A stretch of 64,000 nt of DNA from Ramlibacter sp. (GTDB taxonomy: Bacteria; Pseudomonadota; Gammaproteobacteria; Burkholderiales; Burkholderiaceae_C), in contig JAHBZM010000001.1 of the NCBI GenBank assembly GCA_019635435.1, forward strand, positions 2,728,001-2,792,000, read 5' to 3'. Shown piece after piece: positions 34,935 to 43,007 of this stretch. The notes beneath the pieces were generated by a model that had not been told where the DNA came from, searched no databases, and worked only from the letters and a program-made list of their open reading frames with translations. The stretch's first letter is position 1, and each line of letters opens with the position of its first letter. The position numbers and the translations under genes are program-made.

Positions 34935-37106
34935 ATGGCACATCTGAAGCCCGCATTCCGCCACTCTTCCAGGCCCAACTGGCCGCTAGCGCCCATTGCA
35001 TCGGCACTGGCTGCTACATTCCTGACAGCAAACCCCGCGGCCGCGCAAGACGCCACGCTCAAGGCCGTGACCGTCAACGAGCTCACCGCGCCGCCCCAGG
35101 CCGACATCACCGGCTTTGGCGACCTGCCGCTCAAGGACGTGCCGCTGTCGGCCACCGTGGTGGGGCGCGAGCAACTGCAGCAAAGCGGCGCGCGGCGGCT
35201 GGCCGACCTCACGCAGTTTGATTCGTCGGTGACCGACGCCTACAACTCGCCCGGCTACTGGGACTTTCTGAGCATCCGCGGCTTCACGCTGGACAACCGC
35301 TTCAACTACCGGCGCGAGGGCCTGCCCATCAGCGCCGAGACCACCATCCCGCTGGACAACAAGGAGCGCGTGGAAATCCTCAAGGGCACCAGTGGTATCC
35401 AGGCCGGCACCAGCGCGCCCGGCGGCCTGGTCAACTACGTGGTCAAGCGCCCCACCAACAATAACCTGCGCGAGGTCACGCTCGAGGCCACCAGCCGCTC
35501 CAGCGTGCTGGCCGCGGTGGATCTGGGCGGACGCTTTGGTACCGGCCGTGCCTTTGGCTACCGCCTCAATGTGGCCAGCGAGAACCTGCGCCCGCTGACC
35601 CGCGCGCTCGACGGCAACCGCCAGCTTGTGGCGCTGGCCACCGACTGGCGCATCAACGCCGACTCGGTGCTGGCCGCCGAAGTGGAGTGGAGCCACAAGT
35701 CCCAGCCCAGCCAGGCCGGCTTCAGCCTGCTGGGCAACCGCCTGCCCGCGCCCGTGGACCCGCGCCTGAACTTCAACAACCAGCCGTGGTCGCAGCCGTC
35801 GGACTTTGACGCCTTGACCGGCACGCTGCGCTTTGATCAGGCCATCAACAGCCAGTGGCGCTGGTCGGCCCAGCTGGGCAGCCAGACGCTCAAGACCAAC
35901 GACCGGCTGGCCTACGCCTTTGGCTGCGGCACCGAGGGCAACTACGACCGCTATTGCTCCGACGGCACCTTTGACTTCTATGACTTTCGCAGCGAGAACG
36001 AGCGCCGCCGCCAGCAGGCCGCGAGCCTGGGCCTGAAGGGCAGCGTGAAGAGCGGCACCGTGCAGCACGACCTGTCGTTCGGGTTGCAGCACAGCACGGT
36101 GCGCAACCGCTTCCAGCAGCAGGCCTTCAACTATGTGGGCACCGGCAATGTGCAAGGCACGGCCGTGGTGCCAGCCGACCCGTCGCTGACCGACGAGAGC
36201 ACCAACCGCGATGAAAAGTCGCTGGAGCTGTCGATGCAGGACGCCATCCACTGGACGCCGCGCCTGACCACCTGGCTGGGCCTGCGCCACACCCGGCTGG
36301 ACCGCGACAGCATCCGCACCAACGGCTCGCGCGCCACCTCGTACAGCGACGGCCTGACCACCCCCTGGCTGGCCGCCAGCTACAAGCTGGCCAATGACGC
36401 CACCGTGTACGCCAGCTATGGCGAAGGCGTGGAGTCGCAGGTGGTGCCCAACCGCGCCGCGCAGTACAGCAATGCCGGCGTGGCCCTGCCCGCGCTCAAG
36501 TCCAAGCAGCTTGAGCTGGGCCTGAAGGGCGGTCAGAACGGCTTCAACTGGCAAGTGGCCGCCTTCCAGATCAAGCGCCCCATGAGCAACCTGGACGCCT
36601 GCAGCCGCCTGGGCATCACGCCCTGCCTGGGCCAGTACGACGGCGAGGCCGTGCACCGCGGCCTGGAGGCCAATGCCCAATGGGCCAGCGGCCCCTGGCG
36701 CCTGGGCGGCGGGGTGACCCTGCTCAGCGCCAAACGCCAGGGCAGCGTGGCCGAGCCCGCCATCAATGGCAAGCGCCCCACCAACGTGCCCGACAACGTG
36801 GTGCGTGCCATGGTGGCGTGGAAGGTGCCCGCCGTTCAAGGGCTGGAGCTGCAGGGCCAGCTGTCGCACGAGGGCAAGCGCGCCGTGCTGCCTGACGAAT
36901 CCATCATGCTGCCCGCGTGGAACCGCATTGATGCGGCGCTGCGCTACCAGACCCACACCGCCGGCCGCGCCACCACCTGGACCATGGGCATCGAAAACGT
37001 TTTTGACAAGCGCTTCTGGAAAGAATCGCCCTACCAGTTTGGCCACGTGTACCTGTACCCGGGGGCCGCACGCACAATTCGCCTCTCGATGACCGTCGCA
37101 CTTTAA
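34935..37106 (+). CDS. TonB-dependent outer-membrane receptor under TPP riboswitch control
   Basis: 723 aa. The signal peptide ends near AANPAAAQDA (about residue 38), then a TonB-box-like LKAVTVNE, a plug domain (GFTLDNRFNYRREGLPI, ERVEILKGTSGIQAGTSAPGG) and a 22-strand barrel ending in a Leu-terminated strand (ARTIRLSMTVAL). Sequence looks like the siderophore-receptor subfamily (FhuA/FpvA-like). However, the TPP riboswitch in its leader argues that the cargo is thiamine, a phosphate ester or a precursor. No inner-membrane thiamine transporter lies nearby. The start ATG has only a weak ribosome binding site, as expected for riboswitch-controlled translation. Confidence 0.9.
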   Translation: MAHLKPAFRHSSRPNWPLAPIASALAATFLTANPAAAQDATLKAVTVNELTAPPQADITGFGDLPLKDVPLSATVVGREQLQQSGARRLADLTQFDSSVTDAYNSPGYWDFLSIRGFTLDNRFNYRREGLPISAETTIPLDNKERVEILKGTSGIQAGTSAPGGLVNYVVKRPTNNNLREVTLEATSRSSVLAAVDLGGRFGTGRAFGYRLNVASENLRPLTRALDGNRQLVALATDWRINADSVLAAEVEWSHKSQPSQAGFSLLGNRLPAPVDPRLNFNNQPWSQPSDFDALTGTLRFDQAINSQWRWSAQLGSQTLKTNDRLAYAFGCGTEGNYDRYCSDGTFDFYDFRSENERRRQQAASLGLKGSVKSGTVQHDLSFGLQHSTVRNRFQQQAFNYVGTGNVQGTAVVPADPSLTDESTNRDEKSLELSMQDAIHWTPRLTTWLGLRHTRLDRDSIRTNGSRATSYSDGLTTPWLAASYKLANDATVYASYGEGVESQVVPNRAAQYSNAGVALPALKSKQLELGLKGGQNGFNWQVAAFQIKRPMSNLDACSRLGITPCLGQYDGEAVHRGLEANAQWASGPWRLGGGVTLLSAKRQGSVAEPAINGKRPTNVPDNVVRAMVAWKVPAVQGLELQGQLSHEGKRAVLPDESIMLPAWNRIDAALRYQTHTAGRATTWTMGIENVFDKRFWKESPYQFGHVYLYPGAARTIRLSMTVAL

Positions 37107-37125
37107 AAACGGCGAAAAATGACGC

Positions 37126-37131
37126 TATAAT
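37126..37131 (+). promoter_or_regulatory. -10 element of tRNA-Asn
   Basis: Consensus TATAAT ends 10 bp before the tRNA start. The -35 would fall at the receptor gene's stop codon (TTTAAA-like, weak). Confidence 0.65.
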
Positions 37132-37141
37132 CTGAGGCTGT

Positions 37142-37217
37142 TCCTCGATAGCTCAGTCGGTAGAGCGCCGGACTGTTAATCCGTAGGTCCCTGGTTCGAG
37201 CCCAGGTCGAGGAGCCA
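37142..37217 (+). tRNA. tRNA-Asn (anticodon GTT)
   Basis: The acceptor stem TCCTCGA (37142-37148) pairs with TCGAGGA (37207-37213). G37214 is the discriminator and CCA is encoded at 37215-37217. The anticodon loop CTGTTAA holds GTT at 37175-37177, reading AAC and AAU. The D loop (AGCTCAGTCGGTAGAGC) and T arm (GGTTCGAGCCC) are standard. Confidence 0.97.
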
Positions 37218-37232
37218 GAGTCAATCGCCTTT

Positions 37233-37307
37233 TGAGAACGGATTCTCAAGGGCAAAACCACCAGAAGCCAACATCTGTTCATTGCGAACTGTGTTGGCTT
37301 TTTCTTT
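37233..37307 (+). terminator. Hairpins after tRNA-Asn, including a rho-independent terminator
   Basis: A small hairpin (TTGAGAA-CGGA-TTCTCAA, 37232-37249) is followed by a stronger one: AAGCCAACA (37265-37273) pairs with TGTTGGCTT (37292-37300) and is followed by TTTCTTT. The rest of the 312-bp gap up to 37530 contains no gene I can support; a CTGAAT/ATTCAG dyad lies at 37499-37520. Confidence 0.8.
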
Positions 37308-37529
37308 GGGCGATCAGGATGCCAAGGCAGTCCTTGACGCAGGCGGCACCAGCTTCAAGGCTTGGCGCGATGACTGAAATGTGATCGAGATGGGACAACA
37401 TGGATTGCATTCAAATTCGGTTCGCAGCCGTTTGTCGGCCGCGCCTGACATGCAGGAGGGTGCGTCTCTGCCGTCCTCATCCCAAGGTGCAAACTACCCT
37501 GAATATTCATCCACATTCAGGAGAGCACC

Positions 37530-37778
37530 ATGCCTCAGGGCGACAAATCTTCCTACACCGACAAGCAGAAGCGCAAGGCGCAGCATATCGAAGACGGATA
37601 CAAGAGGCACGGGATCGCATCCAGCGAAGCCGAACGACGCGCGTGGGCCACGGTCAACAAGGACAGCGGGGGCGGCAACAAGAGTGGCTCGGGTCGAAAG
37701 AGAAACCATGGCGGGCGAGCCTCGCCCACCGCAAGGCTTCATGACCCGCAAGACCGGCGGCGGCAGCCGCCACAATAA
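37530..37778 (+). CDS. Small hydrophilic protein, often annotated as plasmid stabilization protein
   Basis: 82 aa. The first 50 residues (MPQGDKSSYTDKQKRKAQHI, then EDGYKRHGIASSEAERRAWATVNKDSGGG) match a family of small, Lys/Arg-rich proteins that databases often label plasmid stabilization, without a proven function. The tail (SGSGRKRNHGGRASPTARLHDPQDRRRQPPQ, residues 52-82) is low-complexity and may be frame-shifted relative to homologues. CAGGAGAG just upstream of the ATG is a good ribosome binding site. A strong terminator follows 1 bp after the stop. There is no toxin-antitoxin partner nearby. Confidence 0.7.
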   Translation: MPQGDKSSYTDKQKRKAQHIEDGYKRHGIASSEAERRAWATVNKDSGGGNKSGSGRKRNHGGRASPTARLHDPQDRRRQPPQ

Positions 37779-37779
37779 G

Positions 37780-37808
37780 GCCTGCAACGCAGTCGTTGCA
37801 GGCTTTTT
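37780..37808 (+). terminator. Strong rho-independent terminator abutting aat
   Basis: GCCTGCAACG (37780-37789), CAGT loop, CGTTGCAGGC (37794-37803), then TTTTT (37804-37808). The perfect 10-bp stem should end transcription of the small upstream gene. The ATG listed for aat begins at the very next base. Confidence 0.93.
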
Positions 37809-38570
37809 ATGCGTTCGATGCAACCACCCCTGCCCTGGCTCGACCCCGGCGACCCGTTTCCAGACACTGCGCTGGCTTGGGGTGCCGGCGATCCCGCCCC
37901 CGGCCTGCTGGCCGCCGGTGGCACGCTGGATGTGCCCACACTGGCGCGCGCCTATGGCGCCGGCATCTTCCCCTGGTTCAGCGAAGGGCAGCCCATTCTC
38001 TGGTGGAGCCCGGACCCGCGCATGGTGCTGGACGTCAGCTCGTTCCGGCTCCACCGCTCGCTGCGCAAGACGCTGGCGCGGTTGCGTGATGACCCGGCGT
38101 TCGAGATCCGCATGGACAGTGCCTTTGACGAGGTGATCCGCGCCTGCGCGGGCAGCCCGCGGCCGGGGCAAAACGGCACCTGGATCGTGCCGGACATGGT
38201 GCAGGCCTACCAGGCGTTTCACGCGGCCGGGTCTGCGCACAGCGTGGAGGCCTGGCTGAACGGCGAGCTGGTGGGCGGGCTGTATTGCGTGGCACTGGGC
38301 CGCGCGGTGTTTGGCGAGTCGATGTTCACACGGGTGCCCGATGCGTCCAAGGTGGCGCTGGCGGCGCTGGTGGCGTTCTGCCGCGCGCACGGCATCACGC
38401 GGGTGGACTGCCAGCAGAACACGCGCCATCTGGCCTCGTTGGGCGCGCACGAGGTGCCGCGCGCCGGTTTCGTGACGCATGTGGCAAAAGCCCGCACGCA
38501 GCCGGGGCCGGTCTGGCGGTGGGAGCCCGTATACTGGACGCACCTCCTGCAACCTCCGGTTTCAGCGTGA
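37809..38570 (+). CDS. aat: Leucyl/phenylalanyl-tRNA--protein transferase
   Basis: 253 aa. Aat adds Leu or Phe to N-terminal Lys/Arg of proteins, marking them for ClpS-ClpAP degradation. Signatures include FPWFSEGQPILWWSPDPRMVL, GTWIVPDMVQAYQAFHAAGSAHSVE, and GGLYCVALGRAVFGESMFTR with the catalytic-core Glu/Ser. Two starts are possible: 37809 directly behind a terminator, or 37818 (MQPPLPWLDPGDPF), which resembles homologues better. A GTGA overlap couples it to bpt downstream. Confidence 0.95.
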   Translation: MRSMQPPLPWLDPGDPFPDTALAWGAGDPAPGLLAAGGTLDVPTLARAYGAGIFPWFSEGQPILWWSPDPRMVLDVSSFRLHRSLRKTLARLRDDPAFEIRMDSAFDEVIRACAGSPRPGQNGTWIVPDMVQAYQAFHAAGSAHSVEAWLNGELVGGLYCVALGRAVFGESMFTRVPDASKVALAALVAFCRAHGITRVDCQQNTRHLASLGAHEVPRAGFVTHVAKARTQPGPVWRWEPVYWTHLLQPPVSA

Positions 38571-39328
38571 CGCACCTCAAGGATCTTCCGCTCCAGACCT
38601 TGCAGTTTTATGCAACGGCGCCCTACCCGTGCAGCTACCTGCCGGGCAGGCAGGCACGCTCGCAGGTGGCCACACCCAGCCACCTGATCCACAACGACAC
38701 GTATTCAGACCTCGTCACGGGCGGGTTCCGGCGCAGCGGCATGTTCACCTACCGCCCCTATTGCGACGGTTGCCGCGCCTGCGTGCCGCTGCGTGTGCTC
38801 ACCGAAACCTTTGCGCCCAACCGCAGCCAGCGCCGCGCCTGGACCCAGCACAGCGGGCTGCAGGCCCGGGTGCTCAAGCTGTGCTTTGTGCCCGAGCACT
38901 ACCACCTGTACCTGCGCTACCAGACCGGGCGCCACGCGGGCGGCGGCATGGACCACGACAGCATCGACCAGTACACCCAGTTCCTGCTGCAAAGCCGGGT
39001 CAACTCGCGGCTGGTGGAGTTTCGCGATGCCACGGCGGACGGCAGCACGGGTGCGCTGCGCATGGTGTCCATCCTCGACGTGCTGAACGACGGCATTTCA
39101 GCCGTGTACACGTTCTATGAGCCCGACGCGGCGGCCAGCTATGGCACCTTCAGCGTGCTGTGGCAGATCGAGCAGGCACGCCGCCTGAACCTGCCCCATG
39201 TTTACCTGGGCTACTGGATCGGCCAGAGCCCCAAGATGAACTACAAGGCGCGTTTTCGGCCCCACGAAACGCTGGTGGATGGCCAATGGATGGCCGAATC
39301 CATGGCGGGCGACGCACCGGCCAGCTGA
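38567..39328 (+). CDS. bpt: Aspartate/glutamate leucyltransferase (arginyltransferase family)
   Basis: 253 aa, GTG start overlapping the aat stop (GTGA). Bpt transfers Leu from tRNA to N-terminal Asp/Glu, a second entry to the bacterial N-end rule pathway. The N-terminal ATE domain contains LQFYATAPYPCSYLPG and the paired cysteines of YRPYCDGCRACVPLRV; the C-terminal domain includes YLGYWIGQSPKMNYKARFRP. Products are often named arginyltransferase, but Bpt-type proteins use Leu-tRNA. The two transferases are encoded together, as in many Proteobacteria. Confidence 0.93.
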   Translation: MTHLKDLPLQTLQFYATAPYPCSYLPGRQARSQVATPSHLIHNDTYSDLVTGGFRRSGMFTYRPYCDGCRACVPLRVLTETFAPNRSQRRAWTQHSGLQARVLKLCFVPEHYHLYLRYQTGRHAGGGMDHDSIDQYTQFLLQSRVNSRLVEFRDATADGSTGALRMVSILDVLNDGISAVYTFYEPDAAASYGTFSVLWQIEQARRLNLPHVYLGYWIGQSPKMNYKARFRPHETLVDGQWMAESMAGDAPAS

Positions 39329-39343
39329 GCCCGGCCCGGGGTC

Positions 39344-39371
39344 TTGGCACAGTGTCACAACCCCTTATAAT
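39344..39371 (+). promoter_or_regulatory. Sigma-70 promoter of iclR-type gene
   Basis: TTGGCA (39344-39349), 16-bp spacer, TATAAT (39366-39371). The start codon is 41 bp further on. A second, AT-rich TAAAAT lies at 39382-39387. Confidence 0.8.
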
Positions 39372-39412
39372 TTCACAAGGTAAAATCACGGCTGTCCAAA
39401 TCTGGGAAGCCC

Positions 39413-40201
39413 ATGAGAAAGTCTGATCCGAGCGTTCCAGCCACGCCCACCATCCAGGTCATCGAGCGGATGTTTTCGCTGATCGATGTGCTGGCGTCGC
39501 GCGAGGAGGCGATTTCGCTCAAGGAAATCAGCGAGAAAACGGGGCTGCACCCGTCCACCACCCACCGCATCCTGAACGACCTGGCCACCGGCCGCTTTGT
39601 GGACCGGCCCGAGGCCGGCAACTACCGGCTGGGCATGCGCCTGCTGGAGCTGGGCAACCTCGTCAAGGGGCGCCTGAACGTGCGCGATGCCGCCCTTGTG
39701 CCCATGCGCGAGCTGCACAAGCTGATCCAGCAACCGGTGAACCTGAGCATGCGCCAGGGCGACGAGATCGTCTACATCGAACGCGCCTACAGCGAGCGCT
39801 CGGGCATGCAGGTGGTGCGCGCCATTGGCGGGCGGGCGCCGCTGCACCTGACCTCCACCGGCAAGCTGTTCCTGGCCGCCGATGACCCCCAACGCGTGCG
39901 CACCTACGCCACGCGCACCGGCCTGGCAGGCCACACGCGCAACAGCATCACGCAGTTGCCCGTGCTGGAGCGCGAACTGGCCAAGGCCCGCCAGTACGGC
40001 CTGGCGCGTGACAACGAGGAACTGGAGCTGGGCGTGCGCTGCATGGCGGCCGGCATCTACGACGACCAGAACAAGCTGGTGGCTGGCCTGTCGATCTCGG
40101 CGCCGGCCGACCGGCTGGACGAAGGCTGGCTGCCCAAGCTGCAGACCACGGCGGCTGAAATCTCGGCCGCGCTGGGTTACAAAACAGCAACGGGCCGCTA
40201 G
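39413..40201 (+). CDS. IclR family transcriptional regulator
   Basis: 262 aa. An N-terminal winged helix-turn-helix (IQVIERMFSLIDVLASREEAISLKEISEKTGLHPSTTHRIL, residues 13-55) precedes the GAF-like effector domain with the family segment TSTGKLFLAADDPQRV and CMAAGIYDDQNKLVAGLSIS near the C-terminus. IclR proteins usually control catabolism of aromatic or small organic acids. No catabolic operon is adjacent, so its targets are unknown. It has its own strong promoter, and a GGGCC dyad right at the stop (AACGGGCC/GGGCCCGTT) may help terminate. Confidence 0.93.
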   Translation: MRKSDPSVPATPTIQVIERMFSLIDVLASREEAISLKEISEKTGLHPSTTHRILNDLATGRFVDRPEAGNYRLGMRLLELGNLVKGRLNVRDAALVPMRELHKLIQQPVNLSMRQGDEIVYIERAYSERSGMQVVRAIGGRAPLHLTSTGKLFLAADDPQRVRTYATRTGLAGHTRNSITQLPVLERELAKARQYGLARDNEELELGVRCMAAGIYDDQNKLVAGLSISAPADRLDEGWLPKLQTTAAEISAALGYKTATGR

Positions 40202-40257
40202 GGCCCGTTGAATTGGCGGCGCGATCGGCGCCGGCCGGTCTTTACCCGCGAAGGAAC

Positions 40258-41313
40258 CTAGCCGCTGACCTGACGGATCATCGTGCTGGGCGCGATGACG
40301 GGCGGGTTGGACTCCACCCAGCGGCGCACGCGCTCGGCGTCGCCCAGGCGGCTCAGCTTGCCGGCCGAATCCAGAAACACCATGATCAGCTTGCGCCCGG
40401 CGATCTTCGCCTGCATGACCAGGCACTGGCCCGCTTCAGAGATGTAGCCGGTTTTCTGCAGGCCAATGTCCCAGTCGGGGTTCTTCACGAGCCGGTTGGT
40501 GTTGTTGTATTGCAGGGTGCGGTTGCCCACGGCCACCTGGTAGCCCGGCGAGGTGGACAGTTCACGCAGCAGCGGGTCGTTGTACGCAAAATTCACCAGC
40601 GTGGCGAGGTCTTTGGCGCTGGACTGGTTCTGGCTGGACAGGCCCGTGGGTTCCACGTAGCGCGTGTCATGCATGCCGATCTGGCGCGCCTTGGCATTCA
40701 TCAGGCCCACGAACACATCCAGGCCACCGGGGTAGGTGCGGCCCAGCGCGTGCGCGGCGCGGTTCTCGCTGGACATCAGGGCCAGATGCAGCAACTCACC
40801 GCGGCTGAGCGTGGTGCCCACGCGCAGGCGCGAGGAACTGCCTTTTTCTGTGTCAACGTCATCCTGCGTGATGGTGATCATCTCGTCCATCGGCAGCTTG
40901 GCCTCGCTGAGCAGCAGGCCGGTCATGAGCTTGGTGAGGGACGCAATGGGCAGGACCGCGGAGTCGTTCTTGCTCAACAGCACTTCACGGGTGTCCTGAT
41001 CGATCACCAGAGCCACACTGGACTTGAGGTCCAGCAGGTCTTCGGTGGAGTGCAGGCCCGCGAGTTGCCCGAATGAAGGCCGTGCCGGCACGGCAGCACG
41101 GATCACATGACGGCGCTTGACCACGGGCAGCGTGCGCGACACGCGCCGCTTGGACACGATGCTGCTCTTGCTGCTTTTCTTGACGCCCGCTTTGTCTCGG
41201 CCCGCCGCCTGCGCCGAAGGCACGGCCAGTGCGGTGCCCAGAGTGACTATTGCAAGGATGTGTAGGAGGCGATTCAAAGTTTTTCTCGATGCGGTGGCGG
41301 CATGATGGACCAT
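40258..41313 (-). CDS. pbpG: D-alanyl-D-alanine endopeptidase (PBP7-like)
   Basis: 351-aa periplasmic low-molecular-mass penicillin-binding protein of the S11 type. An N-terminal signal peptide (LLHILAIVTLGTALAVPSAQA) precedes a Lys/Arg-rich linker (residues 38-75) and the serine peptidase domain. Catalytic motifs: SLTK (in LPIASLTKLMTG), SEN (in LMSSENRAAHAL) and KTG (in LQKTGYISEAG). It cleaves D-Ala-meso-DAP cross-links in peptidoglycan. It is convergent with the iclR-type gene and downstream of the leuA terminator. Confidence 0.95.
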   Translation of the reverse strand: MVHHAATASRKTLNRLLHILAIVTLGTALAVPSAQAAGRDKAGVKKSSKSSIVSKRRVSRTLPVVKRRHVIRAAVPARPSFGQLAGLHSTEDLLDLKSSVALVIDQDTREVLLSKNDSAVLPIASLTKLMTGLLLSEAKLPMDEMITITQDDVDTEKGSSSRLRVGTTLSRGELLHLALMSSENRAAHALGRTYPGGLDVFVGLMNAKARQIGMHDTRYVEPTGLSSQNQSSAKDLATLVNFAYNDPLLRELSTSPGYQVAVGNRTLQYNNTNRLVKNPDWDIGLQKTGYISEAGQCLVMQAKIAGRKLIMVFLDSAGKLSRLGDAERVRRWVESNPPVIAPSTMIRQVSG

Positions 41314-41360
41314 TGACGAAACTCCTCAACGCTGCGGGAACGGTCGGAGTTTACATCCCC

Positions 41361-41398
41361 AAAAAAAGTCGCGCAAGATCAAAGACTTGCGCGACTTT
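41361..41398 (-). terminator. Rho-independent terminator of the leuA operon
   Basis: On the minus strand a 13-bp stem (AAAGTCGCGCAAG paired with CTTGCGCGACTTT, 8-nt loop) is followed by a run of seven T. It lies 34 bp downstream of the last leuA stop. Confidence 0.93.
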
Positions 41399-41431
41399 CC
41401 TAAACCAGGGGATCAATTCTACGTAGTTACC

Positions 41432-42970
41432 CTAGCCTTGGGCCGCCACACGATCAGCTTTACTTTGTAACTTGTTGAGCGCGCTCAGATAAGCCTTGGC
41501 CGATGCAACCACGATGTCCGGGTCGGCTCCCACGCCATTGACCACCCGGCCCGAGTTCTGCAGGCGCACCGTCACTTCCCCCTGGCTCTCGGTGGAACCG
41601 CTGATGGCGTTCACCGAATAGAGCACCATTTCAGCGCCGCTTTTGACGTGCGTTTCAATGGCCTTGAGGGAGGCATCGACAGGGCCGTTGCCATCGGATT
41701 CGCCACGGACTTCCTTGCCGCCCACGGTAAAGACCACCGCCGCATGGGGTCGCTCGCCGGTTTCGCTGTGTTGCGACAGCGAGACAAAACCGTATTGCTC
41801 TTTCTCGTGCGTGACGCTTTCGTCGCTCACCAGGGCCAGGATGTCTTCGTCAAAAATCTCGCTCTTGCGGTCGGCCAGTTCCTTGAAGCGCGCAAAGGCG
41901 GTGTTGATGTCGGCCTCGCTCTCCATGGCCACGCCCAGTTCCTGCAACCGCTGCTTGAAGGCATTGCGGCCGCTGAGCTTGCCCAGCACGATCTTGTTGG
42001 CGCTCCAGCCCACGTCCTCGGCGCGCATGATTTCGTAGGTGTCACGGGCCTTGAGCACACCGTCCTGGTGGATGCCTGAGGCATGCGCGAAGGCATTGGC
42101 GCCCACCACGGCCTTGTTGGGCTGGATCACAAAGCCGGTGGTCTGGCTGACCATGCGGCTGGCCGCCACGATGTGGATCGGGTCAATGTTCATCTCGAGG
42201 TTGAAGTAGTCCTTGCGGGTCTTCACCGCCATGACGATTTCCTCAAGCGAGCAGTTGCCCGCGCGTTCGCCCAGGCCATTGATGGTGCACTCGACCTGAC
42301 GCGCGCCGCCGATCTTCACGCCGGCCAGCGAGTTGGCCACGGCCATGCCCAGGTCGTTGTGGCAATGCACCGACCAGACCGCCTTGTCGCTGTTGGGCAC
42401 GCGTTCACGCAGGGTCTTGATGAAGCTGCCATACAGCTCGGGCACGGCGTAGCCCACGGTGTCAGGCACGTTGATGGTGGTGGCGCCTTCGGCGATCACC
42501 GCCTCGAGCACACGGCACAAAAAGTCCATCTCGCTGCGATAGCCGTCCTCGGGTGAGAACTCGATGTCAGCGCACAGGTTGCGGGCAAAGCGCACCGACT
42601 GCCTGGCCTGCTCCAGCACCTGCTCGGGCGTCATGCGCAGCTTTTTTTCCATGTGCAGCGGCGACGTGGCAATGAAGGTGTGGATGCGGGCCCGGTTGGC
42701 ACCCTTGAGGGCCTCGGCGGCCCGCGAGATGTCGCGGTCATTGGCCCGCGACAGCGAGCAGATGGTCGAGTCCTTGATGGCGTTGGCGATCAGTTGCACG
42801 GCTTCAAAATCGCCATTCGAACTGGCGGCAAAGCCGGCCTCGATCACGTCCACCTTCAGGCGCTCCAGCTGGCGCGCGATGCGCAGCTTCTCGTCCTTGG
42901 TCATGGAGGCCCCGGGCGACTGTTCGCCGTCGCGCAGGGTGGTGTCAAAAATGATGAGTTTGTCGGTCAT
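41432..42970 (-). CDS. leuA: 2-isopropylmalate synthase, E. coli-type
   Basis: 512 aa. Condenses acetyl-CoA with 2-ketoisovalerate, the first leucine-specific step. The DRE-TIM catalytic domain starts IIFDTTLRDGEQSPGASM, with metal-binding His residues in VHCHNDLGMAVANSLAG and INGLGERAGNCSLEE. The C-terminal regulatory LeuA dimer domain (residues about 385-500) ends near GADPDIVVASAKAYLSALNKL. GAGGAACTCCC precedes the ATG. It lies 37 bp after a second, structurally different LeuA, and both are behind the same attenuator. Confidence 0.95.
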   Translation of the reverse strand: MTDKLIIFDTTLRDGEQSPGASMTKDEKLRIARQLERLKVDVIEAGFAASSNGDFEAVQLIANAIKDSTICSLSRANDRDISRAAEALKGANRARIHTFIATSPLHMEKKLRMTPEQVLEQARQSVRFARNLCADIEFSPEDGYRSEMDFLCRVLEAVIAEGATTINVPDTVGYAVPELYGSFIKTLRERVPNSDKAVWSVHCHNDLGMAVANSLAGVKIGGARQVECTINGLGERAGNCSLEEIVMAVKTRKDYFNLEMNIDPIHIVAASRMVSQTTGFVIQPNKAVVGANAFAHASGIHQDGVLKARDTYEIMRAEDVGWSANKIVLGKLSGRNAFKQRLQELGVAMESEADINTAFARFKELADRKSEIFDEDILALVSDESVTHEKEQYGFVSLSQHSETGERPHAAVVFTVGGKEVRGESDGNGPVDASLKAIETHVKSGAEMVLYSVNAISGSTESQGEVTVRLQNSGRVVNGVGADPDIVVASAKAYLSALNKLQSKADRVAAQG

Positions 42971-43007
42971 GGGAGTTCCTCTTTCTGCTGTCTCTGTCCC
43001 GGGCCTG

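Noticed and set aside
37142..37778. Genomic island or integration site at tRNA-Asn
   Set aside because: No integrase gene and no repeated copy of the tRNA 3' end were found; the neighbouring small gene labelled plasmid stabilization is a common chromosomal gene.
37530..37778. Frameshifted pseudogene call for the small hydrophilic protein
   Set aside because: The tail looks low-complexity, but the frame is open, has a good ribosome binding site and a terminator follows at once, so I keep it as a gene.
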